A stretch of 43,122 bases of DNA from an uncultured Pelagibacteraceae bacterium (GCA_902622805.1 CACNRG010000008.1:1-43122); one strand, 5' to 3'; shown: positions 17,268 through 25,821, counted from the stretch's first letter. Made by a program: numbers and translations. The notes: generated from the sequence alone by a model not told the origin.

Positions 17268-18392
17268 ATGAATATAAAACAAAATATAAAAACATTGATT
17301 GTTGAAAAACCACTCAAATTAGATTGTGGTCAAACTATTAATAATTTTCCTTTAGCGTATGAAACTTATGGTTCACTCAATAATGAAAAAGATAATGCAA
17401 TTTTAGTATTTCATGCTTTAACAGGTGATCAATTTGTAACAGGTATAAATCCAGTGACCAAAAAAGATGGTTGGTGGTCTTACGCGGTAGGTTCTGGTAA
17501 GTCGATAGATACAGATAAATATTTTGTAATCTGTGCAAATGTAATAGGTGGATGTATGGGGTCTTTTGGGCCTAGCCATGAAAATCCCAAGACAAAAAAA
17601 ATTTATGGAACAGATTTCCCAGTCATTACAATTAATGACATGGTAAATGCACAAATTAATTTGTTGGATTTTTTTGGAATAAAAAAACTTTTTTCAGTTG
17701 TAGGTGGTTCTATGGGTGGAATGCAAGTCCTACAATTTATCAGTAATTATCCTGATAAAGCTAAAACAGCAGTACCAATTGCTTGTACTTCAAGCCATTC
17801 TGCGCAAAATATAGCTTTTAATGAACTTGGCAGACAAGCCATTGCGGCAGATCATAATTGGTCAGAAGGAAATTATAATTCAAAAAATATTGTACCCGAT
17901 AAAGGATTAGCTGTAGCTAGAATGGCTGCACATATTACTTATCTCTCAAAAAAAGGACTTCAAGAAAAATTTGGTAGAAAACTTCAAGAAAGAGATGATT
18001 TAAAATTTGGTTTTGATGCTGACTTTCAAATTGAAAGTTATCTTAGATACCAAGGTTCAGTATTCGTAGATCGTTTTGATGCGAATAGCTATTTATATAT
18101 TACTAGAGCAATGGATTATTTTGATTTAGTAAAACAATTTAATGGTAACTTATCTGATGCTTTTAAAAATACTAGAGCGAAATTTTTTATAATATCCTTT
18201 ACCTCAGATTGGCTTTATCCAACACAAGAAAATAAAGACATCGTAATTGCCTTAAACGCAATTGGTGCAAATGTGGGTTTTGTTGAAATTGAGTCTGACA
18301 AAGGCCATGATTCTTTTTTGCTTAATGTTCCAGATTTCTTAAAAGCTCTAAAGAATTTTTTAGATAAATCTTATGCAGAAAAAATTTCATGA
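17268..18392 (+). CDS. metX: Homoserine O-acyltransferase (MetX)
   Basis: A 374-residue alpha/beta hydrolase that activates homoserine as O-acetyl- or O-succinyl-homoserine for methionine synthesis. The nucleophile is Ser148 in GGSMGGMQ; other family blocks are AYETYGSLN, HALTGDQF, IGGCMGSFGPS, the Asp of FTSDWLYP and the His of GHDSFLL. Acetyl versus succinyl donor cannot be decided by eye. It sits 35 nt downstream of a SAM-II riboswitch and overlaps metW by 4 nt (ATGA). No good Shine-Dalgarno site precedes the ATG. Confidence 0.96.
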   Translation: MNIKQNIKTLIVEKPLKLDCGQTINNFPLAYETYGSLNNEKDNAILVFHALTGDQFVTGINPVTKKDGWWSYAVGSGKSIDTDKYFVICANVIGGCMGSFGPSHENPKTKKIYGTDFPVITINDMVNAQINLLDFFGIKKLFSVVGGSMGGMQVLQFISNYPDKAKTAVPIACTSSHSAQNIAFNELGRQAIAADHNWSEGNYNSKNIVPDKGLAVARMAAHITYLSKKGLQEKFGRKLQERDDLKFGFDADFQIESYLRYQGSVFVDRFDANSYLYITRAMDYFDLVKQFNGNLSDAFKNTRAKFFIISFTSDWLYPTQENKDIVIALNAIGANVGFVEIESDKGHDSFLLNVPDFLKALKNFLDKSYAEKIS

Positions 18393-18985
18393 AACCAGAA
18401 TATAAAATTATTTCAAATTTAATTGAAAAGAATGCAAAAGTTCTTGACGTAGGATGTGATGATGGAACTCTAATGGAATTTTTAAAGACAAATAAAAATG
18501 TCAACATCAGAGGAATTGAAATTTCAAAAGAAAAAGTACAAACTTGTATTGCTAAAGGGCTTACAGTTATTGAGGGGAATGCAGAATTTGATTTAAAGCA
18601 ATTTCCAAATGATTCTTTTGAGTATGTTGTTCTTGGACAAACTTTACAAGCTTTTATAAATCCTGAGATTGTGATTAAAGAACTTTTACGAGTTGGCAAA
18701 AAAGCTATAGTAACTATTCCAAATTTTGGGCATTGGAAAGTAAGATTAAATTTATTATTTAAAGGAACAATGCCAATTACAAACTCTTTACCTCATAATT
18801 GGTATAACACACCAAACATTCATATGTGTACCATAAAAGATTTTGTTAGATTTTCTAAGATTATTAACTTTAAAATTTTTAAATCATTAGCGTTAATTAA
18901 TGAAAATGTTTCTGATATTAATAACTCAAATCTAATTTTTAAAAATTTATTTGGAGAACTTGGTATATTTTTAATAGAAAAATAA
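18389..18985 (+). CDS. metW: Methionine biosynthesis protein MetW
   Basis: A 198-residue protein with a SAM-binding methyltransferase-like fold: VLDVGCDDGTLMEFL near residue 17-31, GIEIS, then YVVLGQTLQ and the MetW-specific PNFGHWKVR and LPHNWYNTPNIH. MetW accompanies MetX in many proteobacteria and is needed for or stimulates homoserine acylation. It is coupled to metX by an ATGA overlap and followed directly, with no spacer, by gloB. Confidence 0.95.
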   Translation: MKPEYKIISNLIEKNAKVLDVGCDDGTLMEFLKTNKNVNIRGIEISKEKVQTCIAKGLTVIEGNAEFDLKQFPNDSFEYVVLGQTLQAFINPEIVIKELLRVGKKAIVTIPNFGHWKVRLNLLFKGTMPITNSLPHNWYNTPNIHMCTIKDFVRFSKIINFKIFKSLALINENVSDINNSNLIFKNLFGELGIFLIEK

Positions 18986-19705
18986 ATGAAAGTTGAGATT
19001 ATTAAATGTTTGCAGGATAATTATAGCTACTTAATTATTGATGAGGAAAATCAAACCGCTTGCGTTGTTGACCCTGGCGAGTCTAAACCGATAATCAACT
19101 ATCTTAATAATTCAAAAATAAATTTAAAATTTATACTTAATACACACCATCATTATGATCATGTAGGTGGAAATCTTGAATTAAAAAAAAAGTATAATTC
19201 TAAGGTAGTTGGATTTATTGGAGATGAAAATCGTATACCCGAGATTGATATATCTCTAGAAGACAACCAAATATGGAAACAAGATAATTTTGAGGCAAAA
19301 ATTTATCATGTTCCAGGTCATACATCTGGACATGTCGCTTTTCATTTTTTTAAAGAAAAAAAAATTTTCACAGGAGATACTCTATTTTCTTTGGGGTGTG
19401 GAAGAATTTTTGAAGGCACTTATGAACAAATGTTTAACTCTTTAAATAAAATTAAGTCTCTTCCAGAAGAAACAAAAGTTTATTGTGGCCACGAATATAC
19501 GCTTAATAATTCAAGATTCTGTTTAAAACATGATTCAAAGAATTTGAATTTAAAAAAAAAAATTGAAAATATAAAAAAAAGAATTACAAAAGGATTGCCT
19601 ACTTTGCCTTCAACAATTAAGGAGGAATTAGATTGCAATATCTTTTTGAGAACAAAGGATTTTGAAAGTTTCTCAAAACTTAGAGATTTAAAGGATATTT
19701 TTTAG
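18986..19705 (+). CDS. gloB: Hydroxyacylglutathione hydrolase (glyoxalase II)
   Basis: A 239-residue metallo-beta-lactamase-fold enzyme that hydrolyses S-lactoylglutathione in methylglyoxal detoxification. The dinuclear metal site is complete: HHHYDH at residues 54-59, GHTSGH, FTGDTLFSLGCGR and YCGHEYT, and the C-terminal substrate-binding helix ends with NIFLR. Length is close to the usual 250. The ATG follows the metW stop directly, placing it in the SAM-II-controlled transcript. The frame crosses an 11-A tract (19552-19562). Confidence 0.94.
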   Translation: MKVEIIKCLQDNYSYLIIDEENQTACVVDPGESKPIINYLNNSKINLKFILNTHHHYDHVGGNLELKKKYNSKVVGFIGDENRIPEIDISLEDNQIWKQDNFEAKIYHVPGHTSGHVAFHFFKEKKIFTGDTLFSLGCGRIFEGTYEQMFNSLNKIKSLPEETKVYCGHEYTLNNSRFCLKHDSKNLNLKKKIENIKKRITKGLPTLPSTIKEELDCNIFLRTKDFESFSKLRDLKDIF

Positions 19706-19715
19706 CTTATTCGAC

Positions 19716-19743
19716 TTGACTAAACAGGCCCTCAGTCTATATT
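19716..19743 (+). promoter_or_regulatory. Sigma70-type promoter for the rplU-rpmA-obgE operon
   Basis: TTGACT (19716-19721), 16-nt spacer, TATATT (19738-19743), about 28 nt before the rplU ATG. It lies in the 66-bp gap between gloB and rplU and would free ribosomal-protein expression from the met riboswitch. Confidence 0.65.
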
Positions 19744-19771
19744 GCGCTAACAAAATTTAACTACAAATACT

Positions 19772-20173
19772 ATGTCATACGCAGTAATACAAACAGGTGG
19801 AAAACAATATAAAGTTAAATCTGGTGAGATCTTAAAAATTGAAAAGTTACTAGATTCAAAACCTGAAACGAAAATTGAGTTCAATGAGATTCTTGCTTAT
19901 GGTGATGATAAAATTATTGAAATTGGTTCTCCAAAAATTAAGGGTGCAAAAGTAGAAGCTGAGTTAATTAAAAATGGTAAAAATAAAACAGTATTAATAT
20001 TTAAAAAAAGAAGAAGACATAACTCGAGAAGAAAAAATGGTCATAGACAAGAATATTCTATGATAAGAATAAATAAAATTTTTTCAAAAGATGGTAAAAT
20101 TTTATCAGAAGCTGAAAAAAAAATAGCTCCTAATAAAAAAACTAAGGTAACTTCTAAGGAAGAAAAAAAGTAA
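19772..20173 (+). CDS. rplU: 50S ribosomal protein L21
   Basis: A 133-residue basic protein. YAVIQTGGKQYKV at the N-terminus and the KKRRRHNSRRKNGHRQEY block are diagnostic of L21, which binds 23S rRNA. It carries a Lys/Glu-rich tail of about 30 residues beyond the 103-residue E. coli protein, a common alphaproteobacterial extension. The L27 gene follows after 11 nt, the standard rplU-rpmA pairing. Confidence 0.97.
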   Translation: MSYAVIQTGGKQYKVKSGEILKIEKLLDSKPETKIEFNEILAYGDDKIIEIGSPKIKGAKVEAELIKNGKNKTVLIFKKRRRHNSRRKNGHRQEYSMIRINKIFSKDGKILSEAEKKIAPNKKTKVTSKEEKK

Positions 20174-20184
20174 TTAGGTAAATT

Positions 20185-20439
20185 ATGGCAACAAAAAAAG
20201 CAGGTGGATCATCAAGGAACGGACGAGATAGTGCTGGACGAAGACTTGGTGTAAAAAAATATGGTGGTGAAACTGTGATACCTGGTAATATAATAGTACG
20301 TCAAAGAGGTACAAAAATTTTTCCTGGTGAAAATGTTGGAATGGGCAAAGATCATTCGATTTTTTCAATAATAAAAGGGAAAGTAGTTTTTAAAAAAACT
20401 AAAGCAGATAGAACTTTCGTTTCAGTAAAACCCAATTAA
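20185..20439 (+). CDS. rpmA: 50S ribosomal protein L27
   Basis: An 84-residue ribosomal protein. It starts [20 protein letters not shown], so the functional N-terminus that reaches the peptidyl-transferase centre is present without the cleavable leader seen in Firmicutes. [15 protein letters not shown] and the GMGKDHSIF segment confirm the family. It is cotranscribed with rplU and with obgE downstream. Confidence 0.98.
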   Translation: MATKKAGGSSRNGRDSAGRRLGVKKYGGETVIPGNIIVRQRGTKIFPGENVGMGKDHSIFSIIKGKVVFKKTKADRTFVSVKPN

Positions 20440-20440
20440 T

Positions 20441-20466
20441 AGTACAACTAAAATAGATGTTGTATT
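20441..20466 (+). promoter_or_regulatory. Stem-loop abutting the obgE start codon
   Basis: TACAAC (20443-20448) and GTTGTA (20459-20464) form a perfect inverted repeat with a 10-nt loop; outer G-T and A-T pairs extend the stem to 8 bp ending at the base before the ATG (20467). It fills nearly the whole rpmA-obgE gap and has no following T tract, so it is not a classical terminator; it could modulate obgE translation or protect the upstream mRNA. Confidence 0.4.
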
Positions 20467-21450
20467 ATGAAATTTTTAGATCAAGTAAAAATATATGTTA
20501 AAGCAGGCGATGGAGGCGATGGCTCCCCAAGTTTTAGAAGAGAAAAATTTATAGAATACGGTGGTCCTGACGGGGGAGATGGTGGCAAAGGTGGTTCAAT
20601 TATTTTAAAATCTGAAAGAAATTTAAACACCTTAATTGATTATCGTTATCAACAACATCACAAAGCTGAAAAGGGTGAAAATGGAATGGGTCAAAACAGA
20701 ACTGGAAAAAGTGGAGAGGATCTAATTTTAAGAGTTCCAATGGGCACACAAGTTTTTGAGGAGGATAATAAAACTTTAATTTATGATTTTATAAAACCAG
20801 GAGAAGAATTTGTAGCAGCACTTGGAGGTAGAGGAGGATTGGGTAACACTCGATTTAAAAGCTCAACAAATCGAGCTCCAAGAAAATTTACTAAAGGTAC
20901 CCCTGGTGAAGAGTTTATAATTTGGCTACAATTAAAAACGATTGCTGATATTGGAATTATTGGACTACCAAATGCAGGAAAATCAAGTTTATTAGCTTCA
21001 ATTACAAATGCAAATCCTAAAATTGCAAATTATCAGTTTACAACTTTAAATCCAAACCTTGGTGTAGCATCTTATGATGATAAAGAAATCACTATTGCAG
21101 ATATTCCTGGTTTAATAGAGGGTGCTCACGAGGGAACTGGATTAGGAATTAAATTTTTAAAACATATTGAAAGATGTAAAACTATTTTACACTTAATAGA
21201 TATCACAATTAACGATATTGAAAAAGCCTACAATCAAGTTAGAAATGAACTTACTAGCTATAGTCCAGATTTAATAAAAAAAAAAGAACTAGTTGTTTTA
21301 AATAAAGTAGATTTAATAAAAGAAGAATTAGTAGAAGAAATTGCTAATGATTTTTCAAAAAAAATTAATGGAGAGATTTTATTACTTTCAACGCAAGAAA
21401 AAAAATCAGTATCAAGAATTAAAGCAAAATTAATCTCATATGTATCTTAA
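20467..21450 (+). CDS. obgE: Obg-family GTPase, ribosome assembly
   Basis: A 327-residue GTPase needed for 50S maturation. The Gly-rich Obg domain spans residues 1-158 (GDGGDGSPSFRREK, GGPDGGDGGKGG, GGRGGLGN). The G domain follows: G1 GLPNAGKSS (Lys172-Ser173), switch I TTLNPN, G3 DIPGLIEGA, NKVD, and a closing LSTQ in place of the more usual SA-type G5. There is no C-terminal OCT domain. It overlaps proB by 11 nt. The frame crosses a 10-A tract near 21276-21285. Confidence 0.97.
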   Translation: MKFLDQVKIYVKAGDGGDGSPSFRREKFIEYGGPDGGDGGKGGSIILKSERNLNTLIDYRYQQHHKAEKGENGMGQNRTGKSGEDLILRVPMGTQVFEEDNKTLIYDFIKPGEEFVAALGGRGGLGNTRFKSSTNRAPRKFTKGTPGEEFIIWLQLKTIADIGIIGLPNAGKSSLLASITNANPKIANYQFTTLNPNLGVASYDDKEITIADIPGLIEGAHEGTGLGIKFLKHIERCKTILHLIDITINDIEKAYNQVRNELTSYSPDLIKKKELVVLNKVDLIKEELVEEIANDFSKKINGEILLLSTQEKKSVSRIKAKLISYVS

Positions 21451-22549
21451 AAACTCTAAAATAATCGTAATTAAAATAGGATCTTCTTTACTAGTAGATA
21501 AAAATAAAAAGATTAGAAAAAAATGGCTCAATAGCTTTGTTAAAGATATTAGATACTTAAAAAATAAAAATAAAAAAATTGTAATTGTAAGTTCTGGTGC
21601 AATTGCACTTGGATGTATAAAAATGAATTATAATAAAAAAAATCTTAAGTTAGATAAAAGCCAAGCAATAGCATCCATTGGACAAATAGAATTAATGAAC
21701 TTATTTTCTAATAATTTTTCAAAATATAAATTAAATATATCTCAAATTTTACTAACTCTTGAAGATACAGAAGAAAGAAGAAGATCTTTAAACGCTAAAA
21801 GAACATTTGAAAACTTATTTAATTTAAATTTTATTCCAATAGTTAATGAAAATGACACTATAGCTACATCTGAAATTAAATATGGTGATAATGATAGACT
21901 TGCATCTCGAGTTGCACAAATAACTAATGCCGATACTTTAATTCTTTTATCAGATGTAGATGGCCTTTACTCAAAAAATCCAAAAATATATAAAGATGCA
22001 AAATTAATTAAAAAAATTGAAAATCCTAACAAAGAACTAAAAAATATACATTTCAAAGGAATAAATGAATTCGGGAGTGGTGGCATGAATACAAAAATTG
22101 AAGCAGCCAAAATCTGTCAATTGTCTGGATGTGATATGATTATTTCAAATGGATTATTTTTAAACCCCATAGAGAGAATTTTCAAAAAAGACGAATATAC
22201 AATATTCAAATCTAAGGTTTCAAAGTTAGATGCTAGAAAAAAGTGGATTATAAGCTCTATATCTCCAAAAGGAGAATTAGTGATTGATGAGGGTGCTAAA
22301 AGAGCTTTAAAAAATAGTAAAAGTTTATTAGCAGCAGGTATAAAAAAAGTAAATGGTAATTTTAAAAAAGGAGATCATATAAGAATATTAGATAAGTCTA
22401 ATAAAGAATGTGCTAGAGGATTGTGTTCTTTTTCGTCAGATGAGGTAAAAAAAATATTAGGTTGTCACTCTAAAGAAATTACAAAAATATTAGGTTATAC
22501 TGCAAAATCTGAAGTAGTTCATAAAGATGATATGGTAGAAACTAGATGA
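21440..22549 (+). CDS. proB: Glutamate 5-kinase with PUA domain
   Basis: A 369-residue first enzyme of proline synthesis, phosphorylating glutamate. The amino-acid-kinase domain (about 1-260) shows VIKIGSSLLV, VSSGAIALG, NENDTIAT, YGDNDRLAS and the GSGGMNTKIEAA block. A C-terminal PUA domain (about 275-365) is present, as in the E. coli enzyme. It overlaps obgE by 11 nt upstream and proA by 4 nt (ATGA) downstream, so proB and proA are coupled. Proline feedback inhibition is expected from the family. Confidence 0.97.
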   Translation: MYLKNSKIIVIKIGSSLLVDKNKKIRKKWLNSFVKDIRYLKNKNKKIVIVSSGAIALGCIKMNYNKKNLKLDKSQAIASIGQIELMNLFSNNFSKYKLNISQILLTLEDTEERRRSLNAKRTFENLFNLNFIPIVNENDTIATSEIKYGDNDRLASRVAQITNADTLILLSDVDGLYSKNPKIYKDAKLIKKIENPNKELKNIHFKGINEFGSGGMNTKIEAAKICQLSGCDMIISNGLFLNPIERIFKKDEYTIFKSKVSKLDARKKWIISSISPKGELVIDEGAKRALKNSKSLLAAGIKKVNGNFKKGDHIRILDKSNKECARGLCSFSSDEVKKILGCHSKEITKILGYTAKSEVVHKDDMVETR

Positions 22550-23796
22550 AAAATTATTTATTAAATCTTGGAAGAAGTGCTAAGAAAGCATCATTTAATA
22601 ATGTAAACACAATTAAAAAAAACAAAGTTCTAAAAGATTATATTAATCTAATATTAAGTAATCAGTCAAAAATTATTTTAGAAAATCAAAAAGATTTAAA
22701 AAAAGCCAGAAAAAATAAGATAAAGGAAAATCTTATAAAAAGACTTTTACTAGATAAAAAAAAACTTTTAGAAATCACAAAGTCTATAAATGCAATTATC
22801 AGTTTTAAAGATCCTGTAAATCAAATTTTAAGAAAATGGAAAAGACCCAACGGTCTCAAAATTGAAAAAAAAACAATTCCAATCGGAGTAATTGCAGTAA
22901 TTTACGAAAGTCGACCAAACGTTACTTCTGATGTTGCAACACTGTGCTTTAAATCTGGTAATCCAGTTATATTAAAAGGTGGTTCAGAGGCTTATTACTC
23001 AAATAAAATACTAACCAATTTATTCCAAGGAGCTCTCCAAAAGAACAATGTAAGTAAAAACTATGTTCAGTTCATTAAGTCAAAAGATCGAAAAACTGTA
23101 GATTTTTTATTAACTAAAATGATTAATTACGTTGATGTAATTATTCCTAGGGGCGGCAAAAGCTTAGTAAAAAAAGTACAAGAATTGTCTAAGATACCTG
23201 TGATTGGTCATTTAGAGGGCATATGTCATACATATGTTGATGAAAACGCTAATTTATCAATGTCAAAAAAAATTACTTTAAATGCAAAATTAAGAAATAC
23301 TGCAATATGTGGAGCAACAGAAACAATTTTAATTCATGAAAAAATACTTAAAAAATTTTGTAATCCAATCTTATTTAATTTAGAAAAAAATGGTTGTAAA
23401 ATAGTTGGAGATAAAAAAATTAATAAATTTTATAAAGGTAAAATTAAAATTGCTAAAGAGAGAGATTGGACTAAAGAATATTTAGGACCTATAGTTTCTG
23501 TAAAATCAGTAAAAAACATAAATGAAGCAATAAATCATATAAATAAATATGGGACAATGCACACGGACTCTATTATTACAAAAAATATCAGGACAGCAAA
23601 AAAATTTTTAAATCAAGTAAAAAGCTCAATAGCAATGCATAACACTTCTACACAATTTGCAGACGGTGGAGAATTTGGTTTTGGTGGTGAAGTTGGAATA
23701 TCAACGAACACACTTCCACCAAGAGGACCTGTGGGATTAGATCAGCTTGTTTCTTTTAAATATCAAGTTTCAAGTAATGGCAAAATTAGAAAATAA
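22546..23796 (+). CDS. proA: Gamma-glutamyl phosphate reductase
   Basis: A 416-residue aldehyde-dehydrogenase-fold enzyme that reduces glutamyl phosphate to glutamate semialdehyde. IPIGVIAVIYESRPNVT, NPVILKGGSEA, IIPRGG and the catalytic Cys in RNTAICGATE are visible; the C-terminus shows STQFADGGEFGFGGEVGIST and PPRGPVGL. It overlaps proB by 4 nt. The nadD frame begins inside its last codons. Confidence 0.97.
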   Translation: MKNYLLNLGRSAKKASFNNVNTIKKNKVLKDYINLILSNQSKIILENQKDLKKARKNKIKENLIKRLLLDKKKLLEITKSINAIISFKDPVNQILRKWKRPNGLKIEKKTIPIGVIAVIYESRPNVTSDVATLCFKSGNPVILKGGSEAYYSNKILTNLFQGALQKNNVSKNYVQFIKSKDRKTVDFLLTKMINYVDVIIPRGGKSLVKKVQELSKIPVIGHLEGICHTYVDENANLSMSKKITLNAKLRNTAICGATETILIHEKILKKFCNPILFNLEKNGCKIVGDKKINKFYKGKIKIAKERDWTKEYLGPIVSVKSVKNINEAINHINKYGTMHTDSIITKNIRTAKKFLNQVKSSIAMHNTSTQFADGGEFGFGGEVGISTNTLPPRGPVGLDQLVSFKYQVSSNGKIRK

Positions 23797-24319
23797 ATTG
23801 GAAAAAGAAAAAATAAAAATTGGAATTTTAGGTGGATCATTTGATCTTGCTCATAAAGGTCATTTAGCTATTTCAAAAGAAGCTTTTAAAAAATTTGGTT
23901 TAAAATATGTTATATGGGCAATTACCAATCAAAACCCATTCAAAAAAAAAACTTCTAATGAGCTTAAAATAAGAATTAATCATTGTAAAAAAATAATTAA
24001 AAATAACAAATTTATAAAAGTAAAATATTTTGAGGATTTAATAAATTCGAACAAAACAACTGACTTAATTGATTATCTATACAAAACTCAAAAATATGAA
24101 TTATTTTTTTTAATAGGAGCAGACAATCTCATAAAATTTCATAAATGGTATAAATGGAAAAATATTCTAAAAAAATCGAAACTTATTGTTTTTGATCGAC
24201 ATGGCTATAAAAAAAGTTCTTTAAATTCAAAGACATATAAAAATTCAACCAATAAAACTGTTACATTTGTAGAATTTAATAAAGTCAACATTTCATCTTC
24301 TCAATTAAGAAAAATTTGA
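23777..24319 (+). CDS. nadD: Nicotinate-nucleotide adenylyltransferase
   Basis: About 180 residues; makes deamido-NAD from nicotinate mononucleotide. The nucleotidyltransferase signature ILGGSFDLAHKGHL lies near residues 15-28, NPFKKK and the IGADNLIKFHKWYKW block follow, and the protein ends right after VNISSSQLRKI, the ISSTxIR motif. The C-terminal helix after that motif is missing compared with the E. coli enzyme. I chose ATG 23777, which overlaps proA by 20 nt; an ATG at 23747 would overlap by 50 nt and a TTG at 23798 would remove the overlap. None has a clear ribosome site, so the exact start is uncertain. Confidence 0.9.
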   Translation: MAKLENKLEKEKIKIGILGGSFDLAHKGHLAISKEAFKKFGLKYVIWAITNQNPFKKKTSNELKIRINHCKKIIKNNKFIKVKYFEDLINSNKTTDLIDYLYKTQKYELFFLIGADNLIKFHKWYKWKNILKKSKLIVFDRHGYKKSSLNSKTYKNSTNKTVTFVEFNKVNISSSQLRKI

Positions 24320-24336
24320 TAATCTTTATTTAATTA

Positions 24337-24687
24337 ATGGATAAAAATTCATACTTAAAAGATATCATAATTCAAACTCTTGATTTAAATAAAGCTCACG
24401 ACATTGTAAGTATTAATCTTAAAGACAAAAGTTCAATGGCTGATTATATGATTATAGCAAGTGGGACATCATCAAGACATATTCAATCTTTGTCAGAGCA
24501 AGTTTTAGAAAAATTAAAAGACAATGGACTAAGAAATTCTAAAATTGAGGGTAAAGAGAGTGCTGAATGGAAGTTGGTTGATGGTATCGACCTTATCGTC
24601 CATATCTTTCACCCAGAAAAAAGAAAGTTTTATGAGTTAGAAAAAATTTGGTCAGAATTAATACCAAAAGAAAAAGTTATGATATGA
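24337..24687 (+). CDS. rsfS: Ribosomal silencing factor RsfS
   Basis: A 116-residue Iojap/RsfS protein that binds L14 and blocks subunit joining in starvation. Family blocks are ADYMIIASGTSSRHIQSL, KIEGKESAEWKLVDG and DLIVHIFHPEKRKFYELEKIW. Length is normal. It lies 17 nt after nadD, the usual partner, and its stop overlaps the ctpA ATG (ATGA). In most alphaproteobacteria rlmH follows; it is absent here. Confidence 0.96.
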   Translation: MDKNSYLKDIIIQTLDLNKAHDIVSINLKDKSSMADYMIIASGTSSRHIQSLSEQVLEKLKDNGLRNSKIEGKESAEWKLVDGIDLIVHIFHPEKRKFYELEKIWSELIPKEKVMI

Positions 24688-25820
24688 GATATTATCTAAT
24701 TTTAATTTTTTTCTTAAACTGTTTTATTTTCAATAATTTTTCTATTTCTAATGAAAATGATATTTATAAAAAAATTGATTTATTTGGTGAAGTGCTTGAA
24801 AAAATTAATGAAGAATATGTTGATGAAATAAATCAATCTGAAAGCATGGACTCTGCTATTAATGGTCTTCTCCAATCACTTGATCCATATTCGGCTTATA
24901 TGTCTCCAGAAATATTTAATGAGATGCAAACTGAAACTAGTGGAGAATTTGGAGGTCTGGGGATTGAAGTGAGCATGGAATCTGGAGTGGTTAAAGTAAT
25001 CTCTCCTATAGATGATACTCCAGCTTCTAAAGCAGGTATTAAAGCAGGCGATTATATTGTAAAAATTGAAAATATACAGGTACAAGGTAAAACTTTAAGT
25101 GAAGCCGTTGATTTAATGCGTGGTCCTGTTGGCTCAAGTATTGAATTGACTATAAGACGTAGAGGAGAAAAAAAAGCTCTTACATTTAACATCACTAGAG
25201 AAATCATTAAAATTCAATCTGTAAAAGCTGATTTGCTTGAAGACGATATTGGTTACATAAGACTGACTTCATTTAATGAAAATAGTAGTGAACAAATCGA
25301 AAATAAAATAAAAGAGTTAAAAAAAAATCAAAACATTAAAGCTTATATTTTAGATCTTAGAAATAATCCTGGAGGATTGTTGTCTCAAGCAATTAGAATC
25401 TCAGATTTCTTTTTAGATAATGGTGAAATTGTATCCACAAAGAGCAGACAGCCTTCTGAAAATAGAAAATGGTTTGCAGAAAAAGGAGACCTAACTCAGG
25501 GAAAAACATTAATAGTTTTAATTAATTATGGTTCTGCCTCTGCTTCGGAAATAGTAGCTGGAGCACTTAAAGATCATAAAAGAGCAATTATTTTAGGTGA
25601 AAATAGTTTTGGAAAAGGTTCAGTCCAATCGATAATTCCCTTGAAAAATAAAGGAGCAATTAGATTAACGATTGCAAAATATTATTTGCCTTCTGGAAAA
25701 TCAATTTCTGAGGTAGGCGTTAGTCCCGACATTGAAATAAATGAGGAGGGTGAAGAATTTAAGATTAAATCTGAAACTGATAATCAACTCAATTACGCTA
25801 TCAAACTTTTAAAGGGATAA
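24684..25820 (+). CDS. ctpA: C-terminal processing protease CtpA (S41A)
   Basis: A 378-residue periplasmic serine protease. An N-terminal signal or anchor (MRYYLILIFFLNCFIFNNF) supports the ATG at 24684; an in-frame GTG-type extension to 24648 would bury it and run 40 nt into rsfS. The PDZ domain is around residues 85-165 (GLGIEVSM, SPIDDTPASKAGIKAGD). The S41 protease domain follows with the Ser in GSASASE (residues 283-289) and Lys311 in FGKGSVQ, the Ser-Lys dyad. Family members trim C-termini of envelope proteins, often wall hydrolases. It is translationally coupled to rsfS; rppH begins 1 nt after its stop. Confidence 0.95.
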   Translation: MRYYLILIFFLNCFIFNNFSISNENDIYKKIDLFGEVLEKINEEYVDEINQSESMDSAINGLLQSLDPYSAYMSPEIFNEMQTETSGEFGGLGIEVSMESGVVKVISPIDDTPASKAGIKAGDYIVKIENIQVQGKTLSEAVDLMRGPVGSSIELTIRRRGEKKALTFNITREIIKIQSVKADLLEDDIGYIRLTSFNENSSEQIENKIKELKKNQNIKAYILDLRNNPGGLLSQAIRISDFFLDNGEIVSTKSRQPSENRKWFAEKGDLTQGKTLIVLINYGSASASEIVAGALKDHKRAIILGENSFGKGSVQSIIPLKNKGAIRLTIAKYYLPSGKSISEVGVSPDIEINEEGEEFKIKSETDNQLNYAIKLLKG

Positions 25821-25821
25821 A

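Noticed and set aside
18322-18699. 125-codon open frame opposite the metX-metW junction
   Set aside because: It crosses two well-supported genes in antisense and shows no protein-family feature.
24648-24683. Longer ctpA start at 24648
   Set aside because: It would put a basic 12-residue stretch before the signal peptide and overlap rsfS by 40 nt; ATGA at 24684 is the normal coupled start.
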